Origin: Nitrospira sp.
GTDB taxonomy: Bacteria > UBA9089 > CG2-30-40-21 > SBAY01
Assembly (NCBI GenBank): GCA_005239945.1
Contig: SBAY01000062.1
Span: forward strand, 1 to 11,829
Reading direction: 5' to 3'
DNA length: 11,829 nt
In this document: positions 1 to 5,532 of the stretch, piece after piece
Numbering within the stretch: the first letter of the stretch is position 1
Layout of the letters: the number at the start of each line of letters is the position of its first letter
Program-made: the position numbers and the translations under genes
The notes under the pieces: model-generated
Database searches by the model: none
What the model saw: only the letters and a program-made list of their open reading frames with translations
What the model was told of the DNA's origin: nothing

Positions 1-147
1 ACACAGGCGAAGCCTACCCTTTTTAAATTAACATACCATCTTGTCCCCGAATCCTACCTTAAAAAGAAGAACCCTGAAAATTTACTCTTCAGAACTGAGT
101 CATATAGTTTTTTATTGACAAAAATAATGGGGTGTGGTAAAATTTAA
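1..147 (+). other. Open frame entering from the left edge, possible 3' end of an unidentified CDS
   Basis: Reading frame 1 is open from the first base to a TAA at 145-147, giving 48 residues and a stop. In DNA this AT-rich such a run is moderately unlikely by chance, so it may be the tail of a gene starting outside the window. The predicted residues (TQAKPTLFKLTYHLVPESYL at the start) match no family I recognise, and no start is visible. The end of the frame overlaps the queE promoter. It could equally be non-coding intergenic DNA. Confidence 0.25.
115..143 (+). promoter_or_regulatory. Sigma-70 type promoter of queE-rph
   Basis: A TTGACA -35 box (115-120) is followed by a 17-nt spacer and a TAAAAT -10 box (138-143). 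Transcription would be expected to start near 149-151, only about 5-7 nt before the GTG start of queE at 156. The message would then be almost leaderless, and the AAAGGA Shine-Dalgarno-like stretch (146-151) would lie at the very 5' end or be only partly transcribed. Confidence 0.65.
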
Positions 148-155
148 AGGATAAA

Positions 156-866
156 GTGAATTTAGTTGAAGTTTTTACCAGTATTCAAGGCGAAGGGCTT
201 TACCTTGGTCAGCCGCAGGTTTTTATTAGATTGGCAGGCTGTAATCTGAGGTGTCGGTTTTGTGATACTCCACAGGCTTGGGACATACCACCGGGTTGTT
301 CAATAATGACTTTAAATAAAGGAGTTACGATTTCTAATCCTGTTGCAATTCATCCGTTAATTGATTTCATAAAAGAGGATGTGCAGAGATATCCAACAAT
401 TTGTTTAACTGGCGGAGAACCGTTATTACAGACCGATTCTTTAAAGGAATTAATCAGTGAGATAAAAAAACGGTTTGAAATCCAAATATATCTGGAAACC
501 AATGGGACATTACCTTATCAATTAGACCAAATTATTGAGTTGATAGACATCATTGCCATGGATATAAAATTACCTTCTCTGACCGGGTTGAAATCCTTTT
601 GGGAAGAGCACAGGGATTTTTTGAGGATAGCTGATAAAAAAGAAATTTTTGTTAAAATAGTTGTAGGTCCTCAGATGGTGAATGAGGAATTTCAAATGGC
701 AATTTTTCTAATCAAAGAGGTTGATGCGAATATTCCATTAGTTATTCAGCCGTTGGATAATAGTTTATCTCTGGAGTGGTTATTTCGGTATTATACCACA
801 GGAAACAAGGAATTAAAACAGGTGAGGGTTATCCCCCAGGTGCATAAATTGGTAAAGTGGAAATAA
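156..866 (+). CDS. queE: 7-carboxy-7-deazaguanine synthase QueE (radical SAM)
   Basis: QueE converts 6-carboxy-5,6,7,8-tetrahydropterin to 7-carboxy-7-deazaguanine using SAM and a [4Fe-4S] cluster, on the cytosolic route to preQ0, queuosine and other 7-deazapurines. The 236-residue protein has the usual length and the family opening FTSIQGEG (residues 7-14). The cluster motif CNLRCRFC has Cys29, Cys33 and Cys36, followed by DTPQAW. The SAM-binding GGEP motif is at 86-89, and LETNGTL and AMDIKLPS follow in the expected order. The GTG at 156 is the right start because it puts the conserved N-terminal strand immediately after the initiator; AAAGG lies 5 nt upstream. It probably shares a transcript with rph, 45 nt downstream. 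No other queuosine gene (queC, queD) is in the window. The assignment is firm. Confidence 0.95.
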   Translation: MNLVEVFTSIQGEGLYLGQPQVFIRLAGCNLRCRFCDTPQAWDIPPGCSIMTLNKGVTISNPVAIHPLIDFIKEDVQRYPTICLTGGEPLLQTDSLKELISEIKKRFEIQIYLETNGTLPYQLDQIIELIDIIAMDIKLPSLTGLKSFWEEHRDFLRIADKKEIFVKIVVGPQMVNEEFQMAIFLIKEVDANIPLVIQPLDNSLSLEWLFRYYTTGNKELKQVRVIPQVHKLVKWK

Positions 867-911
867 AAAAGTAAAACAAAAAATAAATCGCAAAACAAAG
901 GAGAAAGGATA

Positions 912-1631
912 ATGCGTAAAGATGGAAGACAAGAAAATCAAATGCGTCCGGTCAACATTACCACCAATTATCTTAAACACCTGCAAGGTTCAGTATTGAT
1001 AGAGGTGGGTGATACAAAGGTAATTTGTGCCGCTACCATTGAAGATAAAGTACCATTTTTTTTAAAAGGGACAAATCAAGGATGGATTACAGCTGAATAT
1101 GCGATGTTACCCTGTTCTACCCGAGAACGGACTGACCGCGAATCATCGCGAGGAAAAATAGGTGGAAGAACCCATGAAATTCAACGATTAATTGGTAGGT
1201 CGCTACGAGCTGCCGTTGACCTGACTAATTTTGGAGAAAGAACTATTCGGATTGATTGTGATGTCATTCAGGCAGATGGAGGAACTCGGACTGCGTCTAT
1301 AACCGGTGCCTTTGTGGCTATGGTCGAGGCATTAAAAGAATTACAGTTCTCAAATAAAATTCAAAAATTACCCTTGACCGATTTTGTTTGTGCGATAAGT
1401 GCTGGGATTGTTCAAGGTATCCCTTTGTTAGACTTAAATTATGAAGAAGATTCATCCGCACAGGTAGATATTAATCTGGTTATGACTGGAAGGGGAAAAA
1501 TTGTTGAAATTCAGGGAACAGCAGAAGGTAATCCCTTTTCGTTTGATGAATTAACTACCTTGATTAATCTGGCTAAAAAAGGGATTGATGAATTGATAAC
1601 CATTCAAAAACAGATTATAGAAAAGGAATAG
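912..1631 (+). CDS. rph: Ribonuclease PH
   Basis: RNase PH is a phosphate-dependent 3'-5' exoribonuclease that trims tRNA 3' ends and works as a hexameric ring. The 239-residue protein is full length and carries the family hallmarks: RKDGRQENQMRP at the N-terminus, GWITAEYAMLPCSTRERTDR (about 58-75), the phosphate-binding region GGRTHEIQRLIGRSLRA (84-100), QADGGTRTASITGA (120-133), and the acidic metal-site region DLNYEEDSSAQVDIN (174-188, with Asp180 and Asp186). The ATG at 912 follows a purine-rich Shine-Dalgarno region (AAAGGAGAAAGGA, 897-909). It lies 45 nt after queE with no terminator visible between them, so co-transcription is likely. An IS21-type end begins 7 nt after the stop codon, leaving the gene intact. 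Confidence 0.97.
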   Translation: MRKDGRQENQMRPVNITTNYLKHLQGSVLIEVGDTKVICAATIEDKVPFFLKGTNQGWITAEYAMLPCSTRERTDRESSRGKIGGRTHEIQRLIGRSLRAAVDLTNFGERTIRIDCDVIQADGGTRTASITGAFVAMVEALKELQFSNKIQKLPLTDFVCAISAGIVQGIPLLDLNYEEDSSAQVDINLVMTGRGKIVEIQGTAEGNPFSFDELTTLINLAKKGIDELITIQKQIIEKE

Positions 1632-1638
1632 GGAAGGT

Positions 1639-1681
1639 TGTAGGCGATAACGAAAAGTGGCCCCAAAAGGATAATTTAAGG
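1639..1681. repeat. IS21-type left end
   Basis: TGTAGGCGATAA (1639-1650) matches the reverse complement of the right end (TGTAGGGAATAA) at 10 of 12 positions. After a short variable stretch both ends have AAAA, then GGCCC, then a run ending in ATAATTTAAGG. The block GGCCCCAAAAGG plus ATAATTTAAGG occupies 1659-1681. IS21 ends usually hold several transposase-binding repeats, and this arrangement fits. Confidence 0.65.
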
Positions 1682-1909
1682 CATCTTTTTATTCTTAAAT
1701 TTTTAATTCCCCATTTAATACATTTTAAATGTATTTAATTATTTTATTTTTATTGGAAAGAAGTTACTGTAAGACTAATTGTAATTTAGAGATAAAACTG
1801 TGGATTAGTTTATGCAGAGACTTTCTTTGCCCAATTTCAGGAACCGGTTTTAATTCCCATCTGAATATTTTTTCCCTTTTTTTATTCATTTCCTATAAAA
1901 TACCCTACT
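1682..1909. other. Left subterminal region of the IS, no supported gene
   Basis: This stretch between the left end and the first IS ORF is very AT-rich. A TATAAA box at 1894-1899 could serve as a -10 for the ORF at 1910, but I see no convincing -35 partner and no Shine-Dalgarno site. The 69-codon open frame across it (1729-1938) has no recognisable domain and no ribosome-binding site; I treat it as chance. Confidence 0.5.
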
Positions 1910-2335
1910 ATGAGAAACAAAATAAATGTCCAGCCTAAAAGGTGTATCTACTGCGGTTGTTTTTTCAAATTAGACTATCGGGTAAGGGAAAGGCAGAAGA
2001 GCTGCAAATCTTCTAAATGCCGGACCAGGCGAAAGAAAGAGAGTCAAAGGAGGTGGGTAGAGGCTAATCCTGAATATTTCAATGGTCGTTATGAGAATAC
2101 CAAAGCCTGGCGGAGATTACATCCTGACTATCAACGCAGGTGGCGAGCAAAACGACGTGAGATACAAGACGAGATACAGTCAACAACACCAATAAAATCA
2201 ATACGTTTGGTCATATCGGTAAAATACTTCAAAGGTGAGATACAAGATGAGATACATCTGGTAAGGCAATGTGGCTGTGGGTATTTCGTAACACGGCAGC
2301 AGGGTGCAAGATACAAGACGAGATTGCGTTGTTAA
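1910..2335 (+). CDS. IS21-associated cysteine-rich accessory protein, probably frameshifted near its C-terminus
   Basis: This 141-residue basic protein is of the type I recall next to IS21 transposases in various environmental bacteria; its function is unknown. The N-terminal part looks like a small zinc-binding unit: CIYCGC near residues 12-17, then RQKSCKSSKC with a further Cys pair around 32 and 37, followed by the Arg-rich CRTRRKKESQRRW. Next comes NPEYFNGRYEN..KAWRRLHPDYQRRWRAKRR, the family signature. The C-terminal part contains the repeated hexapeptide EIQDEI (codons starting at 2159 and 2237). A third copy, KIQDEIALL, is encoded from 2308 in another frame and runs to TGA at 2344-2346, so a frameshift between 2240 and 2308 probably replaced the true C-terminus by GARYKTRLRC. 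No Shine-Dalgarno site precedes the ATG. Moderate confidence that it is, or was, a real gene. Confidence 0.6.
   Translation: MRNKINVQPKRCIYCGCFFKLDYRVRERQKSCKSSKCRTRRKKESQRRWVEANPEYFNGRYENTKAWRRLHPDYQRRWRAKRREIQDEIQSTTPIKSIRLVISVKYFKGEIQDEIHLVRQCGCGYFVTRQQGARYKTRLRC
2159..2325 (+). repeat. Three copies of an 18-bp IQDEI-coding repeat
   Basis: GAGATACAAGACGAGATA (2159-2176), GAGATACAAGATGAGATA (2237-2254) and AAGATACAAGACGAGATT (2308-2325) are near-identical. The first two start 78 bp (26 codons) apart and share a frame. The third starts 71 bp later in a different frame, which marks an indel. They encode the (E/K)IQDEI repeats of the accessory protein. Confidence 0.75.
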
Positions 2336-2361
2336 TCGCTATATGATAGTATAGATACACT

Positions 2362-3495
2362 ATGAGATGGGCAAAAAGTTATTCTATAATCGACCATAAG
2401 TTTTTCCATGAAGGATATCTCAGGAGTTTGAGTCATGAATCACTGATTTTGTATCTATTTTTAGTCACCGTAGGCAATAGTGATGGCAGGAGTTTTTACG
2501 GTGCTCAGGTATTCCCTAAAACCCAATTTGAATTCTTTATTCAGGGGCATCTGATGGCTTTTTCAAAATTAAATGGTGTTCCTCATAGCTTACGATATGA
2601 CAACCTGAAATCGGTTGTGTTAAAGTTAAGGCCTCAAGTAGAATATAATCCTCGTTTTCTGGAATTTTGTCGTCATTATGGAATTAAAATATCCTTGTGT
2701 AATCCAGGCTGTGGGAATGAAAAAGGACGAGTAGAGAGGGTCATTCGAACCATAAAGGAAGACTTTTTTAATATCAGCACGCATTCTTCTTTGGAGGCAC
2801 TGAATCTGGGGATAAGTCAATGGGTAGGGCATAAAAATGAGACCATACATCGGGGGACAGGACAAAGTCCTATAGATTTATTCAAGGAAGAAAAATTAAG
2901 GCCATTGCCCCTAAAACCCTATGAAAATGTTTGTATTCATCCACCTGTGAAAACAACCAAAACGGGGATGATGATTTTTGATACCAATGCCTACTCTGTA
3001 CCTGAGTATCTTGTGGGAAAATCTTTGTCTATTCATGGCAGCCCAACGGAAGTTAGGATATACGACCAAAATAAAAGAGTGGCTACCCATCCCAGGTCTT
3101 TTGAGCGAGGCACACAGATTATCAATCCACTTCACCGCACCTATTGTCGTCTATCTACCAAAGCGAAAATGCAGCGTATCTATGAGGTGATAAAAAACCT
3201 GCATCTACATCTCTTTGAGTTCCTTGAGAAAAATCAGCACTGTGGAGAAGATCCGACCAGGACGGCCTATGAGATATTCAAGCTCTTGAAAAAAGAAAGT
3301 CGAACTTTACTAATAGGGATTGGAAGGGAATGTGTCCAAAGAAAAAGTCCTCGACTGAAGACATTCTTTTTCTATATTTATCCTGAGCTACCAGAGGATA
3401 TAGAGATGGTTTATCCCCAAAATGCACAACTTCTAAATATTGATTATCATCCCAGAGAATTGGAGGCCTATGAAAATGATCCAGGACAACCTTGA
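2362..3495 (+). pseudogene. istA: Chimeric, truncated IS21 transposase (accessory-protein start fused to the IstA C-terminal part)
   Basis: Residues 1 to about 47 (IIDHKFFHEGYLRSLSHESL, then LFLVTVG and GRSFYG) resemble the start of a separate HTH-type protein that often precedes istA in this IS group. From about residue 48 (AQVFPKTQFEFFIQGHLMAF) the sequence is IstA from within the integrase core onward. It keeps the second catalytic Asp in RYDNLKSVV (Asp80), the Glu in NEKGRVERVI (Glu125), the ETIHRGTGQSP region and the C-terminal barrel with TNAYSVPEYLVGKSL. The IstA N-terminal HTH and the first catalytic Asp (in the QxDFG-type motif) are missing. The protein is 377 residues against roughly 500 for a full IstA. 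The simplest reading is one large in-frame deletion with its joint near 2500. The product should not be a competent transposase. Its end overlaps the istB start at 3470, as in IS21. Confidence 0.75.
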
Positions 3496-4168
3496 GGAAC
3501 TTTTAAAAGAACTGAAGTTTAAGACACCACGCCAGGAGATACAACCTGAGACAACTGAAACTATTACCAGTTTTCTTGAAACAGAAAGAGATTATCGAAA
3601 ATAAGACAGGATGAAAAGACTTCTGCGGATGTCAGGGATACGGCAGGTAAAAACACTGGCTCAATTTGATTGGCATTTCAATCCGAAAATTGCTAAAGAT
3701 GATCTCTTGGGCTTTGTCAATTCCAGGTGGATTGAGCAAGCATTTAATCTTGTTCTGATAGGAGATACAGGTTTAGGGAAATCCCATATTGCTTCTTCTC
3801 TTTGCTATGAGGCTATCTTACAAGGCTACTCATCATTCTTTATTTCAGCTTTTGATCTTTGTTCCAGAATTAAAAAAGCAATTAATCCTACCTTCAAGAT
3901 AGATTATTATGCAAAGGTGAGGGTTCTATGCATTGACGAGATTGGGTATACTTATCACAAAAAGGAAGATTGTGATATTCTTTTTCAAATTATCTCTAAA
4001 AGGACAGAAATACTTCCCACTATTGTTACTACTAACCTTCCACCAAAACAATGGGGTGCTATCTTTAGTGGTTCTGTTGCTTCGGCTATCCTTGACCGTT
4101 TAAGTTTTAATGGAAAGTTTATTACTTTCGAAGGGAGGTCATATCGATTACTAAAAAAGCATAAATAA
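3470..4168 (+). pseudogene. istB: IS21 helper ATPase IstB, split by an in-frame stop
   Basis: IstB is the AAA+ ATPase that helps IstA choose and capture target DNA. Translation from the ATG at 3470 (overlapping istA by 26 nt, the normal IS21 arrangement) gives MKMIQDNLEELLKELKFK and continues to FLETERDYRK, then hits TAA at 3602-3604. The same frame continues through DRMKRLLRMSGIRQVKTLAQ into a complete IstB body. Numbering from the internal ATG at 3611, this body holds Walker A GDTGLGKS (51-58), Walker B VLCIDEIGY (105-113), sensor-like TTNLP (140-144) and an arginine-finger region ILDRL (160-164). The 185-residue remainder could be made by restarting at 3611, but it would lack the N-terminal segment that contacts the transposase. 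A nonsense mutation is the simplest explanation. Confidence 0.8.
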
Positions 4169-4245
4169 AAAACAGATTGACCAAAAACTATATATCCTTA
4201 TCTATATCTCCCCTCTATTCTTTGATGATGGAGTTAAGGAATTGG

Positions 4246-4313
4246 TCTGTCTTTAAATGATTATCTCTGTCCTTAAATTATTACTTTTGGGCCGTTTTAA
4301 ATTATTCCCTACA
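4246..4313. repeat. IS21-type right end with three related ~20-bp repeats
   Basis: TCTGTCTTTAAATGATTA (from 4246), TCTGTCCTTAAATTATTA (from 4266, period 20 bp) and a more diverged copy, GCCGTTTTAAATTATTCC (from 4291), form a tandem series ending in CCTACA at 4313. The middle and last copies are inverted with respect to the left end. Multiple repeats at the ends are typical of IS21 and are thought to be transposase-binding sites. Confidence 0.65.
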
Positions 4314-4505
4314 GCTGTGCAATTGAATTAAATAGAACATACCTACGGCATTTATGCTTGTGTAATATCTATTTCTACCTGTTGTTATCCCTACGGGACA
4401 TGTAAAAATTCAAGGAATATAAATTAAATTGGTATTGGAGTCAATTGGTATGTGTGTGTGTAGATCTGGCCCCCCCAACCTTCCCATTACTTTTTAAATT
4501 ATTCC
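4314..4505. other. Non-coding gap between the IS end and the XRE gene
   Basis: I see no gene here. The stretch holds a small stem, TCCC-TAC-GGGA (4388-4398), a TG run (4450-4460) and seven C in a row (4470-4476, after GG). No strong terminator is visible for the leftward XRE gene whose 3' end lies at 4506, nor for istB. Confidence 0.5.
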
Positions 4506-4510
4506 CTACA
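4492..4510. repeat. Extra copy of the IS right terminus
   Basis: TTTTAAATTATTCCCTACA at 4492-4510 is identical to the last 19 bp of the IS (4295-4313), in the same orientation and 197 bp downstream. It is preceded by ATTACTTT (4487-4494), which also precedes the genuine end, but here the intervening GGGCCG block is missing. It overlaps the stop codon of the leftward XRE gene (4506-4508). It may be a relic of another insertion or of a shifted end. Confidence 0.7.
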
Positions 4511-4928
4511 TCATGGTAGAAACTTTAAACTGACAAAAGTTTAATATTTCTTTTTTATCCTTCTGGTTTAATCGCCTTAGTAATTCAATTAAGATCTTCT
4601 CATCTTTATTAGTTATTAAAAGGACATTACTTTCCTCGTTTTTATCTATAAAATCTGCTATTCCTTTAATAATCTTACAGAAATCAGCAGGTAATTTAAT
4701 CCCTCCTTGAGAAGTAAATTCTTCTCTACCCAATAAATAATCAATGGTAGTATTCCCTATATCAGCAATCTTTGATAATGTTTCTAATGAAGGTTCTATA
4801 TCCCCTTTTTCATATTGACAGATAGTAGATTGACTGGTTTTTAGAAGTTGAGCAAACTTCCCTTGGCTTAACTCTAATTTTTTCCTTACCTCTACAAGTC
4901 TTTTTCTAAATATCTCCCTTTTATTCAT
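4506..4928 (-). CDS. XRE-family transcriptional regulator
   Basis: This 140-residue protein has an N-terminal Cro/C1-type helix-turn-helix at about residues 8-66: RLVEVRKKLELSQGKFAQLL, then TSQSTICQYEKGDIEPSLET and TTIDYLLG, the usual end of the domain. The C-terminal half (about 75-140) is a charged region without a recognised fold, perhaps for dimerisation or ligand sensing. I chose the ATG at 4928 because AGGGAGGA stands about 10 nt upstream. A TTG further up (4973) would extend the frame by 15 residues but lacks a ribosome-binding site and falls in the promoter. The gene is divergent from the peptide operon and probably regulates it; ATCTA/TAGAT repeats lie between them. Its last codons overlap an IS-end copy, so the original C-terminus may have been changed. 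Confidence 0.88.
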   Translation of the reverse strand: MNKREIFRKRLVEVRKKLELSQGKFAQLLKTSQSTICQYEKGDIEPSLETLSKIADIGNTTIDYLLGREEFTSQGGIKLPADFCKIIKGIADFIDKNEESNVLLITNKDEKILIELLRRLNQKDKKEILNFCQFKVSTMM

Positions 4929-4949
4929 AACTCTATAATCCTCCCTTTT

Positions 4950-4978
4950 AAGATATATCAAAAAGTCTAACAAGTCAA
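4950..4978 (-). promoter_or_regulatory. Likely promoter of the XRE gene
   Basis: On the minus strand TTGACT (4978-4973) is followed after 17 nt by TATCTT (4955-4950). The Shine-Dalgarno sequence and the ATG at 4928 lie just downstream, giving a leader of about 15 nt. The -10 box matches only 4 of 6 consensus bases. Confidence 0.45.
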
Positions 4979-5017
4979 CAAGTATCTAAATATCTTATTA
5001 AATATTCAACAGAATAA

Positions 5018-5054
5018 TAGATAATCTAATAATTATTAAATAAAATATTAGATT
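5018..5054. promoter_or_regulatory. Candidate operator: nested inverted repeats between divergent promoters
   Basis: AATCTAATA (5023-5031) and TATTAGATT (5046-5054) form a perfect 9-bp inverted repeat with a 14-bp gap, ending 15 bp before the -35 box of the peptide promoter. TAGAT-A-ATCTA (5018-5028) is a second, compact palindrome sharing a half site. A further ATCTA lies at 4984-4988 near the XRE promoter. The position suits binding by the XRE protein, but the link is inferred from location only and the region is very AT-rich. Confidence 0.4.
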
Positions 5055-5069
5055 TTTTTAAAAAAATGC

Positions 5070-5098
5070 TTGACAAAATAAGAATAATATGTTATAAT
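5070..5098 (+). promoter_or_regulatory. Main promoter of the peptide operon (perfect sigma-70 consensus)
   Basis: TTGACA (5070-5075), a 17-nt spacer and TATAAT (5093-5098) match the consensus at all twelve positions. Transcription should start near 5105, about 200 nt before the precursor gene. So strong an unregulated promoter suggests it is normally repressed, consistent with the divergent XRE gene. Confidence 0.75.
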
Positions 5099-5104
5099 TT
5101 ATAA

Positions 5105-5290
5105 AAAGGTCGACAGACTAACCGGGAATGCTATCCTATTTTAAAAGACCTACTATATTCTGGAGTGTCAATCTTTAACTTACCCAATATGTAGTAGAAT
5201 TAAAGCCTTACATTCCAATTCTCGGTCACCATAGAAAAATTTCCTTACCAAAGATTTTAGTTGACAGGTAAGGAGAAAAACGCTAAAATG
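5105..5290 (+). promoter_or_regulatory. Long structured 5' leader of the peptide operon
   Basis: Three helices can be drawn in the transcript. The outer stem pairs GGAATG (5125-5130) with CATTCC (5211-5216) and continues as ACCG (5121-5124) with CGGT (5223-5226) across a 6-nt bulge. Inside it, CTACTA plus TATT (5150-5159) pair with AATA and TAGTAG (5186-5197) around a 2-nt bulge. A third hairpin pairs TCCTTACC (5242-5249) with GGTAAGGA (5267-5274), just upstream of the precursor ribosome-binding site. I do not recognise a known riboswitch class. No energy calculation or covariation is available, so function is only suggested. Confidence 0.35.
5261..5289 (+). promoter_or_regulatory. Possible second, proximal promoter of the peptide operon
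   Basis: TTGACA (5261-5266), a 17-nt spacer and TAAAAT (5284-5289) use the same two hexamers and spacing as the queE promoter. The start site would fall near 5295-5297, inside the AAAGGAGG ribosome-binding site of the precursor, so a transcript from here would have a poor or absent Shine-Dalgarno sequence. It may be real, giving a short-leader message, or coincidental. Confidence 0.4.
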
Positions 5291-5307
5291 AAAGGAGGTG
5301 AAAAAAG

Positions 5308-5436
5308 ATGGAAAAGAGGTTTACTGAGAAACAAGAAGTGAATCTTTCGGAAGAGCTGAAGAGAATCTTTGAGGGCGATAAGGAAGAAAGCGATCTTATT
5401 TGCTGGGGATATCGCGATTATTGGAGCCCCCGTTAA
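5308..5436 (+). CDS. Putative RiPP precursor peptide (42 residues)
   Basis: This small ORF has the strongest ribosome-binding site in the window, AAAGGAGGTG (5291-5300), 7 nt before its ATG. Residues 1-27 are charged and probably helical (VNLSEELKRIFEGDKEE at 11-27), like a leader peptide. The C-terminus, SDLICWGYRDYWSPR (28-42), is quite different, with Cys32, Trp33, Tyr35, Tyr38 and Trp39 within eight residues. It stands first in the operon, directly before a radical SAM/SPASM enzyme, then an exporter and a peptidase: the usual layout for a ribosomally made modified peptide. No matching precursor family comes to mind. Aromatic/X/X tripeptides (WGY, YRD, WSP) are compatible with cyclophane crosslinks, and Cys32 could form a thioether. 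Both are conjecture. There is no signal peptide and no Gly-Gly cleavage site. Confidence 0.75.
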   Translation: MEKRFTEKQEVNLSEELKRIFEGDKEESDLICWGYRDYWSPR

Positions 5437-5464
5437 ATAAGGGAACGAGAGTAATGAGAGAATA

Positions 5465-5514
5465 AAGAAGGTGGCTTACTTTGAGAGAAAGATTATAGAG
5501 TAGGCCACCTTCTT
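5465..5514 (+). terminator. 16-bp hairpin between precursor and enzyme genes (attenuator or mRNA-protecting stem)
   Basis: AAGAAGGTGGCTTACT (5465-5480) pairs with AGTAGGCCACCTTCTT (5499-5514) over 16 consecutive pairs including one G-U, around an 18-nt loop. It lies 28 nt after the precursor stop and ends 18 nt before the next ATG, just ahead of the AGAGGTG ribosome-binding site. No T-run follows, so complete intrinsic termination is unlikely. Partial termination or blocking of 3' decay would raise the peptide message over that of the enzymes, as is common in such operons. Confidence 0.6.
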
Positions 5515-5532
5515 CATAAAAAGAGGTGATGA

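Larger units (their letters stand above)
1639..4313 (+). mobile_element. Degenerate IS21-family insertion sequence
   Basis: The element runs from TGTAGGCGATAA at the left to the inverted counterpart TTATTCCCTACA at the right, about 2.7 kb. It has the IS21 logic of istA followed by an overlapping istB ATPase, plus repeated end sequences. The two ends share an inner inverted block, AAAAGGATAATTTAAGG on the left against CCTTAAATTATTACTTTT on the right. No target duplication is visible: the left flank is GGGAAGGT and the right flank GCTGTGCA. Its transposase ORF is a deletion chimera, its istB has an in-frame stop, and its first accessory ORF looks frameshifted, so it should be immobile by itself. 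It sits between the rph stop and the XRE/peptide cluster. Confidence 0.8.

Noticed and set aside
1729..1938. 69-codon open frame in the left part of the IS
   Set aside because: No ribosome-binding site, no recognisable domain, very AT-rich composition, and it overlaps the start of the better supported accessory ORF.
1631..4321. Target-site duplication flanking the IS21 element
   Set aside because: The bases next to the two ends (GGGAAGGT and GCTGTGCA) do not match; using the extra end copy at 4510 (flank TCATGGTA) does not help.
4450..4476. TG dinucleotide run and C7 homopolymer
   Set aside because: Short simple-sequence tracts in non-coding DNA with no supporting context.
4929..4973. TTG start at 4973 extending the XRE protein by 15 residues
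   Set aside because: No ribosome-binding site there, it sits in the gene's own promoter, and the ATG at 4928 has a good Shine-Dalgarno sequence.
5128..5178. 16-residue ORF in the leader (MLSYFKRPTIFWSVNL)
   Set aside because: No Shine-Dalgarno site and no run of regulatory codons; its sequence is better explained by the stem-loop pairing.
5288..5341. 17-residue basic ORF (MKGGEKRWKRGLLRNKK) overlapping the precursor start, preceded by AAGGAG
   Set aside because: It reads through the precursor's own ribosome-binding site in another frame and its spacing to AAGGAG is long. It is most simply a shadow, though an overlapping regulatory ORF cannot be excluded.
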